DNA of 64,000 nucleotides from Trichomonas vaginalis G3. Its lineage: Eukaryota > Parabasalia > Trichomonadida > Trichomonadidae. Shown in pieces: positions 44,630 to 55,198 of this stretch. The DNA lies in the NCBI RefSeq assembly GCF_026262505.1, contig NC_067205.1:3038001-3102000 (forward strand). The letters run 5' to 3'. The notes below the pieces were generated by a model, which saw nothing but the letters and a program-made list of their open reading frames with translations, had not been told where the DNA came from and made no database searches. Position numbers and translations under genes: made by a program. Within the stretch, counting starts at the first letter, position 1. Each line of letters opens with the position of its first letter.

Positions 44630-46249
44630 ATGGATGACGTATATTTAAAAAATTTAATTTATAATTTAGTATTTAATCAAAATTTTCTTAGTTATTGTGA
44701 ATTAAAATCATATCTCCAAAAACATAATAACAATATAACGGGTGATGATATGGAATATTATTATCAGTATTATAAAAATGAAATTTTGAAATTTCATGAT
44801 GAAATAATTTCTAAAATTAAAGACAAAATTAAAAATAATGAATATACAAAGGGAAAAACTAAATCACAACTTAAACGGCTGAAAGATTTCAAAAATAAAG
44901 TATTAACAGAAGAAGATATTGATGAATTATATAAATTATATAATCCTGAGCCACAAAAACCAAAGGAACAAAAACAAAAGGTGCAAAACGCCCAGGTCCT
45001 TCAGACCATAAATGAAGCACAAGCTTTAATTTATGATTCATTAGTTAAACCATATTCAGCCCGACTTTTAAATGAAGATCAACTTTTGGAATTCATCCTT
45101 CAACATAAACTCGAAGCGGGAAAGTATATCAAACCTTTATATACAGCATATTTAAAACAAATGAATAGAATATATCCAGAATTAATGACGGGAGGAATGA
45201 ATTCCAAAACTTCATCATCCAAAATCAAAGCAGATAAAATTAAACCACTTGCAACACCAAAACCTCCAACGGTAGTACCTCCTCCTTCAGTTAATCCTTC
45301 ATCATCCAAAATCAAAGCAGATAAAATTAAACCACTTGCAACACCAAAACCTCCAACGGTAGTACCTCCTCCTTCAGTTAATCCTTCATCATTCACTTTA
45401 TTATATCCATTTCAAACATTAAAGAAGCAAAAAGATTTTAAAAAGGATTTCAAGATATTAAATAAACCAACTGACCCAAAAATTCAACCGTTAAAGGAAA
45501 AATTTAGTCGCCCTTCATTTGCTCCATATCCATATTCATACGAAATCGATCATTTAGAATATTCAAAAGGAAACGTTACTTATTTATTTGCCATTAACAT
45601 TAACACTAGATATTTATATTGCATTCCAGTGAAAGGGAAAACAGAACAGGAAACAAGAAGAGCTATTCAATACTTACTAGATCATGAAAGAGTAGATAAT
45701 ATAAGGAGTGATGGTGATAAAGGATTTCAGGCAACTATGGCTCATTATTTCCCACAAATTAATTTTTACTTCTCATCTTCTCCATATACGTTTCATAATA
45801 AAATAGTTGATGCGGTAATGAGAACTCTTAGAGATGCGTTAGGGGTTAACGGTCAGATATACTGGGATGGAAATCATGACTCCATCATACAACAGTTAGT
45901 ATATTATTACAATAATACATGGCATAGAACTATAAACATGAAACCAGTGGAAATGAAAAATGATATTTCAAAAGAATGGGGATATATTAGAAAGCAAATG
46001 GAAAGGTTAAATGATGTTAAACGTGAACAAATTAATTCGGGGCTCATGAATTTTAAACAAGGGGATAAAGTTTTGATTCATCTCGATTATGGAAAAACTG
46101 ATAAATCAATGACAAAAAGAAGACGAAGATTTGACACAATAGCTGAATTTGTTAGATATATTAACGGCAATGCATTAGTTGAGGTTAACAATAAATTAAT
46201 AGAAATTCCGATTTATTTTATTACTCCATTATATTTAAATAATATTTAA
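44630..46249 (+). CDS. Polinton integrase (element 2)
   Basis: 539 residues. An acidic/basic helical N-terminus (~1-150) is followed by a Pro-rich linker with two identical 28-residue repeats (IKADKIKPLATPKPPTVV; 84 bp each). The rve core comes next (YSYEIDHLEYS, IRSDGDKGFQATM, IVDAVMRTLRDAL), then a QLVYYYNNTWHRTINMKPVEM segment and a C-terminal chromo/SH3-like end (FKQGDKVLIHLDY). The third acidic position is Asp, as in element 1. Intact and full length; it would cut and join element ends. Start after TTTTTATATAAATG. Confidence 0.88.
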   Translation: MDDVYLKNLIYNLVFNQNFLSYCELKSYLQKHNNNITGDDMEYYYQYYKNEILKFHDEIISKIKDKIKNNEYTKGKTKSQLKRLKDFKNKVLTEEDIDELYKLYNPEPQKPKEQKQKVQNAQVLQTINEAQALIYDSLVKPYSARLLNEDQLLEFILQHKLEAGKYIKPLYTAYLKQMNRIYPELMTGGMNSKTSSSKIKADKIKPLATPKPPTVVPPPSVNPSSSKIKADKIKPLATPKPPTVVPPPSVNPSSFTLLYPFQTLKKQKDFKKDFKILNKPTDPKIQPLKEKFSRPSFAPYPYSYEIDHLEYSKGNVTYLFAININTRYLYCIPVKGKTEQETRRAIQYLLDHERVDNIRSDGDKGFQATMAHYFPQINFYFSSSPYTFHNKIVDAVMRTLRDALGVNGQIYWDGNHDSIIQQLVYYYNNTWHRTINMKPVEMKNDISKEWGYIRKQMERLNDVKREQINSGLMNFKQGDKVLIHLDYGKTDKSMTKRRRRFDTIAEFVRYINGNALVEVNNKLIEIPIYFITPLYLNNI

Positions 46250-46268
46250 TTTTTTTATTTCGTAAGAA

Positions 46269-46589
46269 ATGAGTGACAACGAAGCATCCAAGAGTCCTGA
46301 TTCAATTAAGATTCAGAGTCCAGACGATGAATATAAAAAGAAACTAAACAGAATTAAATCAAAAATATGCTATTACAAAAAGAAGCCGCAATGCGGTGGG
46401 GCTGATGCCCATAAAACTAATGGAACTGAAAACGATAAAGAGAGGAAAGAAATAATCGAAAAATTAGAAACTTACCGTTCAATCCTTAAACTGGGTGAAG
46501 CAAAAATAAAAGAATTTAATAGAATAAATAAATTGATTGGAAGAGATGAATTTAATAAAGATGAATTTTTAAACTCAATCCAAATTTAA
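46269..46589 (+). CDS. Small charged helical Polinton protein
   Basis: 106 residues: MSDNEASKSPDSIKIQS, then KKKLNRIKSKICYYKKK, a short Gly/Asn turn, and coiled-coil-like EIIEKLETYRSILKLGEAKI. Leader TTTTTTATTTCGTAAGAAATG. Function unknown; it lies directly behind the integrase. Confidence 0.5.
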   Translation: MSDNEASKSPDSIKIQSPDDEYKKKLNRIKSKICYYKKKPQCGGADAHKTNGTENDKERKEIIEKLETYRSILKLGEAKIKEFNRINKLIGRDEFNKDEFLNSIQI

Positions 46590-46592
46590 TTT

Positions 46593-46778
46593 TTATTCCT
46601 CTTCGACAACGTCTCTTCGAGACGCCGAACCCTTCTGGGTTCTTCTTTCCATCATTACTGCATAACCGCATCTTCTCGGTTTTCGTGGTTTGTTGTTTTT
46701 AATTCGTTCTTGCATCATTTTTATCATTTCCTCCCTTGTTATGATTCGTGGTAAATTTTGAGCTTGTGGGGTATCCAT
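46593..46778 (-). CDS. Very small basic Polinton protein
   Basis: 61 residues: MDTPQAQNLPRIITREEM, then MMQERIKNNKPRKPRRC and an acidic end. It converges with the preceding gene three bases from its stop. The leader is the usual A/T block ending TATATAAATG. Small and unproven. Confidence 0.4.
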   Translation of the reverse strand: MDTPQAQNLPRIITREEMIKMMQERIKNNKPRKPRRCGYAVMMERRTQKGSASRRDVVEEE

Positions 46779-46805
46779 TTATATAAAAATAAAATTTTGT
46801 TATCA

Positions 46806-47322
46806 GTTATTTTATCGTTAATGGTTTTCAGGTTATTCAATAATTAATTATTTTTGAAGAACTGAAGGTGTCACTACGTCACCATGTCACCAGGTTAATT
46901 AACTTCTCTTAAAAAATGAGACAACATGACATTTTGACAACACAGGTACGAAAGGAGGAAGGCATTTATGAATTATTTTTGAAGAACTGAAGGTGTCACT
47001 ACGTCACCATGTCACCAGGTTAATTAACTTCTCTTAAAAAATGAGACAACATGACATTTTGACAACACAGGTACGAAAGGAGGAAGGCATTTATGAATTA
47101 TTTTTGAAGAACTGAAGGTGTCACTACGTCACCATGTCACCAGGTTAATTAACTTCTCTTAAAAAATGAGACAACATGACATTTTGACAACACAGGTACG
47201 AAAGGAGGAAGGCATTTATGAATTATTTTTGAAGAACTGAAGGTGTCACTACGTCACCATGTCACCAGGTTAATTAACTTCTCTTAAAAAATGAGACAAC
47301 ATGACATTTTGACAACACAGCT
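46806..47322. repeat. Four 125-bp tandem repeats with GTCAC iterons
   Basis: Period exactly 125 (GAAGAACTGAAGG at about 46856, 46981, 47106, 47231). Each unit has three GTCAC boxes at 8-base spacing (TGTCACTACGTCACCATGTCAC), an inverted-looking AACTTCTCTTAAAAAATGAG and an AACATGACATTTTGACAAC block. Degenerate inverted copies lie at 49740-50030 and one copy adjoins the right terminal repeat (57970-58060). Spaced repeats beside a replicative helicase gene look like an origin or initiator-binding array. Confidence 0.9.
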
Positions 47323-47354
47323 GGATTAATGCAAAAATAAATTCCAATCATACT

Positions 47355-49666
47355 TTATAAAGCTTCATTTACAGGTATTTCATCGTCAGTAAATGAATCC
47401 TCATTATCGTTTGGTTCAACCTGTTTATATAATCCTTTCATTTCTTCTTTCAAAACATAACACCATGTTTGTTTACCATCTATTCTTCTCTGTTTCCTAT
47501 CACATTTATCCTTAATGCTCATTTGGAAATTCTTGTCTTTCATGTCTGATGGTTTGCAGAATAGAGCATTTTTACACGTCATACCTGCACACAATTCATC
47601 ATAATGTGTATTTATCCATACATCTAAAGGATTTGTTGATAATTCAATTAAATCTTGTTTGGCTTCAGTCATCGGAATGATTCGTACATTAAATGATGAA
47701 AGGTCATATTGCATAAAATACGTCAGTAAATTATCATAAAATTCCTTTGTGCATGAATCCATTAAATTCTTGAAGTAATCAAATTGACCCTTAAATTTAC
47801 CATTAACTCTTAAAACTACGTATCTTCTGTCTCCAACTTCAATTTTGACAGGGTAGACGTTATTAGTTACCAAAATGAAATTGGCAACATTCTGAGCAGT
47901 TCTTCTGGGTTGATTCTTTTTCATTAATTCTAATCTCATTATCCGTAATAATTGATTTCAAAGCGTTGAAGTTTGCGAGTCTATCTTCACCAACATTCTG
48001 AGTTCATTAAGTACAAGAAACATTTTATTCTCACTACTGAATTGAAATTACCCGTTAGCTCACTTATTTCGGTAATGTTTTTACATGAATAACCGGCGAG
48101 AAGTTCAGAAATAATGTCTGTAAATCTGTTTTTACCTGTTCCCTGAAGTCCTTTCAAAATAATTGCTGTTTCATTCTTGATTCCAGGATGTTGAATCATC
48201 GATGCAATCCAGCCGAGAAGGTATTTATACACTTCATCGTTATTATCACAAATGGCTTCTTTAATGAAATTCATAAACATCTCAATTTTTGAGTAATCAG
48301 GCTTTTCGAGAATGTTGTATTTATAACCCTGAAACGTTGAGAAAACATCTGGGGAATCAGATTTAAAGCAACACCCTTAACGGTTAATGAGGATAATTGA
48401 TTTAGTAGTACATCCCATGCTGTTATTGTTTTAACCTTCTTCTTTAAATAATTTAATCATTTTGAGTGACTCTTTCATGTTTGATTGAAGAACGAATGAT
48501 ATTTGATTCATTTTGTCGTGAATGTTGTAATCTTTCTGAATGAAGTATTTGTTTCCACAATCTACAAAACGGATTACACGTGATAAATCCTCAATTACTT
48601 CAGAACTGTTTTTATACTGATGATTTTCAGCCTTGCGTCTAATATCTGTTATCAAAAACGAGTCATCAAGTTTTATATCAAATGTTATTTTTGGCTTACG
48701 TAATAAAGGTAAAACATATTCATCATAATATTCCTTTTGATATGGTTTTAGAATCTTCACTAAAACAAATGGAGAAGTCATTAAATGAGCATATCTACTA
48801 CGTGCTTTTTCAAAATTACTTTTTGCATTTTCAGTTAAATTGCAGAAGTTATAAACGTTATCGTATGCTTCATTAATTAAATGATTAGGTAACGAATTAA
48901 TTGCTTGAAACAGTGTGAATAATGTAACTTCTTTTTCTAAATTCATGTTTCCACCATCATTATGTACTTCAAAATCACTAATGCCATCAACTATGCTCTG
49001 GGCAAGTTTATCGTCAATGTTTACATCTTTGTTTTCATTCATGATAGTCTTTATTTCTTCGTTCTTCTGTTCAAATCTTACCTTAATATTCAAATCATTT
49101 AATATATCGTTTACTGTTCTGGTTATGGTCGAGTCGTAACTTCCACGAATGAATGAGTATGTATTGATTGGTTCTGTTGCATTCTTGCGAACTCTTGAAT
49201 CAGCCATAACTACTAAAGAACGCTTTGAATCATCCATAGAAGTCATTACGTCAATATCATAATCATTGCAGGAATAACATTTAATCATTCTGTTCGAAAC
49301 TGAATAAAAGAAATTAGTGTTACAATAAATGTGAAGACCTCCTGAAGCGGTTTTAACGATAACATCTTTATCCGAAAGTTTTGATAAAATATCTTTTCTA
49401 ACTGTTTCTTTAAGTTCATCATTGTATGATTTATTGATATCAACATCTATAATCGTTAAATTTGAAATTTTATTTACTAATAAAGCCATACCAGTTTTCC
49501 TTCCTCTTCCTCCATCATGTTTGAAGTAGTTATGTAAATCAATCTTGTTTTCACCAATTCTTTCGTTGAGGGTTTTAGTTTCTGCCACAACTAATTCCTC
49601 AGCTAATGAATCAATAACTTTTTCATCAGAAACGATATAGTTGCTGTTGTTGTTTGTTGCCGTCAT
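47355..49666 (-). pseudogene. Primase-polymerase / SF3 helicase region (element 2), broken
   Basis: Minus-strand coding of ~770 codons with about two or three breaks. From the 49666 end: ~120 residues into the frame is an archaeo-eukaryotic PrimPol domain (DVDINKSYN, VIVKTASGGLHIYCN, YDIDVMTSMDDSKRSLVV). Then comes a helical linker and an SF3 helicase with LKGLQGTGKNRF (Walker A), NFILVTNN (sensor) and GDRRYVV. This architecture replicates DNA by making primers and unwinding, and coexists here with a full B-family polymerase. Start leader TTCCTATATAAATG. Confidence 0.82.
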
Positions 49667-49739
49667 TTATATAGGAATAAAAAAATAAAAATAATTTTAA
49701 AACTAACTTTATTTTTGGACTGCATCGTATTTCCAGGAC

Positions 49740-50040
49740 TGTTGTCAAAATGTCATGTTGTCTCATTTTTAAGAGAAGTTAATTAACCTGGTGACATGGT
49801 GACGTAGTGACACTTTCAGTTCTTCAAAAATAATTAATTATTGAATAACCTGAAAACCATTAACGTAAACATTAACGATAAAATATATTTCCAGGACTGT
49901 TGTCAAAATGTCATGTTGTCATCATTTTTAAGAGAAGTTAATTAACCTGGTGACATGGTGACGTAGTGACACTTTCAGTTCTTCAAAAATAATTAATTAT
50001 TGAATAACCTGAAAACCATTAACGATAAAATATATTTCTG
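49740..50040. repeat. Inverted copies of the iteron repeat
   Basis: Two copies of TTGTCAAAATGTCATGTTG, then AAGAGAAGTTAATTAACC and GTGACATGGTGACGTAGTGACAC. They are the reverse complement of the 125-bp units at 46806-47322. With them they enclose the primase-helicase region in a long inverted arrangement. Confidence 0.85.
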
Positions 50041-50138
50041 CAGTTCATTCGGTACTTCATTACCTAATTAATTACAGACATAAAATATATTTAGTTCATT
50101 CGGTAAGCCTTGACCCAAAGGTCTGGGCTCAAACACGT

Positions 50139-51060
50139 TCATTGAACGCGGTACCATGCAAAGACAGTCATAAATGGTGGCATGTAATCTTCACCCGAGC
50201 CTGTTGGATTTGTTGTGAAAGTATGGACATGATTTCCTCCTGGTTCAGTTTGTCGAAAAGTCTTTTTTGTTGAATCGTTATAAGCTGGAGATAAAACATC
50301 ATAACCAGCTTCATAGTCTGAGTTGTATAATGGGTGGTCTCTTAATGAGTGTCTATGGTCGCCAGAAAAGTTTGTAGTTCCTGTATGCTTATGCGGTGGA
50401 AGGTTTGCTTCTTTAATTTTCTTTGAACCACCGGTTTGTTTTGAAGAGTTAGCACAGTATAAGAATTTGTTTACAATCTGTTCCCAAGTACCGAAACCCA
50501 GAACTGTTGCGGGATTTGTTGAATTCATTGATGTATAAATAGAGCCTATAGGATATAATGTTTGAAGTATTTCAGTCTTTAATGTTTGAAGCTCTGTTTT
50601 ATCTGCTTTCTTCTCTAACTCATCGTTAACATAAGTTTTATCTGCTTTAAGGTCTAAACATCCTGAAACCCATCCTGTATCAGCTTTAACTTTAAAAGTC
50701 TCCGATGTCCATTCATGATACCATTCAACCTTTTCTTTAATTTCATTATCTTTTTCATCAACATAAGTTTTATCTGCTTTAAGGTCTAAACATCCTGAAA
50801 CCCATCCTGTATCAGCTTTAACTTTAAAAGTCTCCGATGTCCATTCATGATACCATTCACCTTTTCTTTAATTTTCATTATCTTTTTCATCAACATAAGT
50901 TTTATCTGCTTAAGTCTAAACATCCTGAAAACCTCCTGTATCAGTTTAACTTTAAAAGTCTCCGATGTCCATTCATGATACCATTCAACTTTTCTTTAAT
51001 TTCATTATCTTTTCATCAACATAAACCAAATTTGCCTTCTTATTTAATTCAGTATTAACT
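50139..51060 (-). pseudogene. Phage-type fibre protein region (element 2), broken
   Basis: Minus-strand coding. The C-terminal ~130 residues form a tail-fibre tip closely matching element 1: NPATVLGFGTWEQIVNKF, LYCANSSKQTGGSKK, ANLPPHKHTGT and EDYMPPFMTVFAWYRVQ. Upstream are KADKTYVD shaft modules with 44-residue (132-bp) tandem repeats (KVEWYHEWTSETFKVKADTG); two copies are nearly identical and the third is noisy, possibly sequencing error. A receptor-binding fibre is the likely function. Confidence 0.75.
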
Positions 51061-52197
51061 TTTTCCTTTCTGCTTTCTTCTCTAACTTACTATCTCACAT
51101 ATTCCTTATCCACCTTCTTCATTATGTCATTTAGGAACCTTCTATGAATTCCTCATTTAAATTAAATCTTCCAATCTTCAAAACTTTAGGAAATGCATTT
51201 AATGCGTAATATCTCTGTTCTTCTGGTGGAATTGATGTTATATTATCGTTATACCTTTAATTTTTGAATTCATAAATAAAATTTCTTTTATATTTGATAT
51301 CACCGCACCACCTTTGCAAACGAATTCGAAATGGTCATTTTTCAATACTTAAATCTCCAAATCTCCATATTTCAACCTTTGCGTTTGTTCTGCCGTCTTT
51401 GAATTATATGCATATGTGGCATATGTATATGGTCTGAAGGACCTGGGTGCTTTGCGCCTTAAGTTGCTGTTGTTTAATCATTTATTACAATTTAAAAATA
51501 AATATTTAATCCGTTATCTCATCAGCTATTTTCTCTATTTGAAATTGCATATTTCATTCATAAATTCTAAATCACAATCAAATAGGTCAGTTATTCTAAA
51601 TTTAATATTTGATAAATCTTTTGAATGAAGAATAAATGAATTCCGGATAATTGAAACGGATATGATAAAGAAAATGTGTTTAAGTTGATGGATAAAATGT
51701 TTTGTATTGATGGGTAAAGTTGTGGTCTAATGTTTGATGTGAAAATCTCATTGGGGTATTAACTTTATCACATTTGATTAAAATGAAATTGGAACCAGTG
51801 TCAGAATACAAAACATCCCCAACATCTTTTTCAAAATTTAATATCCCCAACAATGAACGAAGATGAGGAGTACAAAAATTTAATTTTCAGCGGAAATTTA
51901 ATAAGGTTATTTATTTCATCAAGTTCAAAAAGTTTATCAGGTTTTGATTTAAAATTTTCTTCATACCATACGATAAATGATTCATTTAAATAACTTAAAA
52001 TCATGTTAATATCCCATTTCGCTATCACATTATTTATATACATATCATACGTTTTTTCATGGTCATCTTTAATAAATGATATATAATCTGAAGGGTCTAA
52101 AAGAATGGGATTAAATTTACCACTCACAGAAACGAGAGTAACATTATAAATTCCGCTAACTGTTAAATTTAATTCTCAGTTATTATTCGAAATAATA
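51061..52197. pseudogene. Decayed or poorly resolved region of element 2
   Basis: Low-quality coding mixture. One ORF at 51831-52127 (minus, MSGKFNPILLDPSDYISFIKD) looks genuine, about 98 residues with an aromatic-acidic alpha/beta profile. The rest resembles fibre or other structural coding with many small irregularities. About 1.1 kb, no clear single gene. Confidence 0.35.
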
Positions 52198-52230
52198 TTG
52201 ATAATTGACATTTTTATTACGAATAAAAAT

Positions 52231-52620
52231 ATGGTAAAGCGTTATTTTCCAGTGATAAATAAAACTAGAATAAGATTACCTCAAGAATTCATAAATTCAA
52301 CGAATAAGAAATTCATTCATGTTATAAATTTTAGTGTTTTCAGAAAATATGAGTCAGTGTCATATTCATCAACAGGTTATATTTCACTTCATTCAAATTT
52401 AGTTCAATCAAAACCCTATAATGACCATTTCATAAGATTTTCAGATGGTATTAAAAATGTAATTGATAGATTAAAATATGAACAGATTGACAATATCGAA
52501 TTTTTGGAATTTTGGTTTAAATATCCCGATGGAAAAAAGATTGAAGTTAAAGATAAAGCTGATACTATAACAAAAACAATTACAATGACCAATCCGGATA
52601 GTGGGGAACAAAAGAAATAA
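52231..52620 (+). CDS. Minor capsid (penton-type) candidate, element 2
   Basis: 129 residues from the ATG at 52231 (MVKRYFPVINKTRIRLPQE). It is beta-rich, and NIEFLEFWFKYPDGKKIEVK matches the strand-turn-strand seen near the end of the element-1 candidate (13271). The leader is TTTATTACGAATAAAAATATG. Coding-like sequence continues to about 52700, so the gene may be longer and broken. The assignment is pattern-based. Confidence 0.45.
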   Translation: MVKRYFPVINKTRIRLPQEFINSTNKKFIHVINFSVFRKYESVSYSSTGYISLHSNLVQSKPYNDHFIRFSDGIKNVIDRLKYEQIDNIEFLEFWFKYPDGKKIEVKDKADTITKTITMTNPDSGEQKK

Positions 52621-52705
52621 AACAAACGATAGAAACTGGTGAAAGGTCAATTATTATTGATTATGATTCAAAGGATTATTATTCGATAATGTTAATGCTT
52701 GAATA

Positions 52706-53374
52706 TTAAATAGCCTTAACAAAGAATTTTTCAAGTGATATTTTATATTCATCAACTATTTTATTATAAATATCATTATATGTTAAATGAAGTTCAGTTG
52801 TTGTTCCGTTCTTTGATATCTTAATTGTGCTAATATCCTTTATAGGATTTATTTTTGCAACTGTTCCGCAGCATGAAACCTCATCATCTATGAAAAATTG
52901 AATCTTAACGTCTGAATCTTGAACATCACAAAGAATGGCGATAATGTGAATTAATGATTCATAAGGTAAAATAATTAAACCGGATTGATCAATTAAATTT
53001 ATTATTGAATCATAATTATTAATTATTATATCACGGTAAATTTTCATTAATTCAGAATTAATGTCTATTTTATATGGGTTCTCGATGTTTGATGAAAGAG
53101 GCGGGGGGTATGTTGGATAAGTGGGAATTTCAACAGGTTCTTTACCGGGTTCAGATAAAATGATTGGGTCTCCATCTTCTTTATTTTGCTCCTCCTCATT
53201 CTTCGGTAAGTCACGAGTTAATAAATTTGGTTGAGTTGCTGACCTTGTTAATTCAGGGCTAACATTAACTTTAACATTTTGAATAATTCGTGATTTATCA
53301 TCATTTACGTTATAACCAACCGTAATCTCTGCTTTTGCGTTAGTGTTCTTTTGACTAGTGAAACGTCTTCTCAT
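52706..53374 (-). CDS. SCCG-motif protein (element 2 copy)
   Basis: 222 residues. A disordered N-terminal half (MRRRFTSQKNTNAKAEITVG, Pro-rich near GKEPVEIPTYPTYPPP) is followed by an alpha/beta domain: LIHIIAILCDVQDSDVKIQF, DEVSCCGTVAKIN and TIKISKNGTTTELHLTYND, then a final helix (YKISLEKFFVKAI). The same domain is at 12465-13023 in element 1. It lies behind the packaging/capsid block with the same direction and typical leader. No known family recognised. Confidence 0.6.
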   Translation of the reverse strand: MRRRFTSQKNTNAKAEITVGYNVNDDKSRIIQNVKVNVSPELTRSATQPNLLTRDLPKNEEEQNKEDGDPIILSEPGKEPVEIPTYPTYPPPLSSNIENPYKIDINSELMKIYRDIIINNYDSIINLIDQSGLIILPYESLIHIIAILCDVQDSDVKIQFFIDDEVSCCGTVAKINPIKDISTIKISKNGTTTELHLTYNDIYNKIVDEYKISLEKFFVKAI

Positions 53375-53406
53375 TTATAATCGAATAAAAAAATATATTT
53401 AAACTT

Positions 53407-54306
53407 TTATTTTGCTGGAACTTTTGAATCTATTATTCCCTGTATTTGTTCTTGAAGTTGATTTTTAGCTGTTTCATTGTAATTAATAGACCTAATATAT
53501 TCATTAATTGCATTCTTATAATCACCTGATTTCTCAAATTTTCTTTTATCTGATTCCTTAACTAAATCATAAGTTAAACCTCGTTGCTGATATAATGGTT
53601 TCTTAATTAAATCTTTGAATGCTTGAGATAAAGCACCTGATGCAATTCTTGCTACGATAATTGGTTGGAATTGATGCTTAAGTTCATCTTTAACATTTGC
53701 GAAAACTGGATCGAATAAAGCAACTTTAAAGAATTTCTTAGCTGAAATTTCGGGTCTAATATTTGCATATTTACCATCAAACTGGTTAGAATATCGTGGT
53801 AATCCATCCGGTCCCTCTTCAATAGCATTTAATTCTTCATTGAAATAAGAATATGGATTACCACGGTATGAATTAATTGGACCATTTTCACCTTCTCCAA
53901 TGTATTGTTTAACAGCTTTTCCATTTTCATCAAATTGCATAGGATAACGTTCATTATATGCTTTACGTTTAGGATAATCAGTTATAGTTAATTTGTAACC
54001 ATTTATGACTTTAATATTACCTTGACCATCAGTAATGAAAACTTCATTTATACCATCAGGTTTTCCATTTGGACCCGTAATGTCTGCTTCGTGTGTTTCC
54101 CAATTTGGACCTTGACGTTTGGCATATGCTTGAGCTTCTGGTAATATTAAAACGTTTCTCATTTGTTTAACATCTTTTTGAAGACCAGCAACAATATGAA
54201 CTAATTCTTTCATTCCATCGGGAACTTTCATAGTTCTATTATATGCACCCTTTTTGTTTGTTCCTTGTTTTAATGGAACCTGTAGAAGATTTGCCATTTC
54301 AGTCAT
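53407..54306 (-). CDS. Conserved-looking Polinton structural protein
   Basis: 299 residues, intact: [20 protein letters not shown], then [39 protein letters not shown] and a helical end ([19 protein letters not shown]). The first part looks like helix followed by a beta-rich module. It sits between the SCCG protein and the packaging ATPase, in the morphogenesis block. A capsid-associated role is inference; family not recognised. Confidence 0.55.
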   Translation of the reverse strand: MTEMANLLQVPLKQGTNKKGAYNRTMKVPDGMKELVHIVAGLQKDVKQMRNVLILPEAQAYAKRQGPNWETHEADITGPNGKPDGINEVFITDGQGNIKVINGYKLTITDYPKRKAYNERYPMQFDENGKAVKQYIGEGENGPINSYRGNPYSYFNEELNAIEEGPDGLPRYSNQFDGKYANIRPEISAKKFFKVALFDPVFANVKDELKHQFQPIIVARIASGALSQAFKDLIKKPLYQQRGLTYDLVKESDKRKFEKSGDYKNAINEYIRSINYNETAKNQLQEQIQGIIDSKVPAK

Positions 54307-54346
54307 GTTTAATTATAAATAAAAAATAAAAATTAATTATAAAAAG

Positions 54347-55174
54347 TTAATCAAATTTAACACTTCCTTTATTTAAATCAACTATTATTTTTCCATGTTC
54401 ACCTAATTGCTGATATTGTGTGTAAAGTTCATTAATGCTCATTGGTAAATTCACTTGATAAAGCATAACGTTCAACTGTTGACGACTAAACCCACTGAAA
54501 ATGAAAAGGGTTGATAGATTTGATTTAATGTTTGTGCTTAATGCTTTGAAGTATTGAACAGCCATAAAGAATGAACACTGAATGTGTCGACATTGAGTTA
54601 ATAACTGATTAAAATATGATTTCTCATTTGTTATTAGTTTTGATTTCACTGCATCATCTAGAAAAATGAGTGAATGCAAAAATTCTCTATCAAAATTTGA
54701 AATAGAAAGTGTTTCAAATAATTCATCCCGTTGTTTATCAATAATTTTATCCTCTAATCCTTGCTTCTTGATTGTATTATATAATTCTTTATACATTAAA
54801 AAGTTTTTTAAATAATCTTCTGCTTCTTCTTGTGATAAATAAATAATTGGAATTTTGATTAAATGCTTTAAAGATTCAAATATATCATCTGAAGGTGAAC
54901 CTGAACGGTTGATATAAATTAACACGTGTGAATAGGGGGAAGTGTTAGCAATAATGATAATTTGTTTTAATATCGTTAATGTTTTACCTTTATTTTGTTT
55001 ACCAATTGCTGCAGTGATTGAATTTAAATAACATTCAGAATATGGAATTTTCATTAATTTTTCCTTAGATAGAGCATTTCTATTATCACTCAATGCTTCA
55101 TTAATCATATCATCTATGTATGTATTATATACTCCTGCTAATTCTTCATAAGGAGTGGATGAATTTAAATCCAT
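54347..55174 (-). CDS. A32/FtsK-type DNA packaging ATPase (element 2)
   Basis: 275 residues, intact. Walker A ITAAIGKQNKGKTLTILK (~52-69), then alternating strands, Walker B HSLIFLDDAVKSK (~172) and the following CRHIQCSFFMAVQYFKAL segment, in the usual A32-like order. Energises DNA loading into capsids. It precedes the structural genes in the same direction as the capsid gene, 24 bases from its neighbour, so the block may be co-expressed. Shorter and quite different in sequence from element 1's copy (16327-17201). Confidence 0.85.
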   Translation of the reverse strand: MDLNSSTPYEELAGVYNTYIDDMINEALSDNRNALSKEKLMKIPYSECYLNSITAAIGKQNKGKTLTILKQIIIIANTSPYSHVLIYINRSGSPSDDIFESLKHLIKIPIIYLSQEEAEDYLKNFLMYKELYNTIKKQGLEDKIIDKQRDELFETLSISNFDREFLHSLIFLDDAVKSKLITNEKSYFNQLLTQCRHIQCSFFMAVQYFKALSTNIKSNLSTLFIFSGFSRQQLNVMLYQVNLPMSINELYTQYQQLGEHGKIIVDLNKGSVKFD

Positions 55175-55198
55175 TTAATCAAAAATAAATTTATAATT

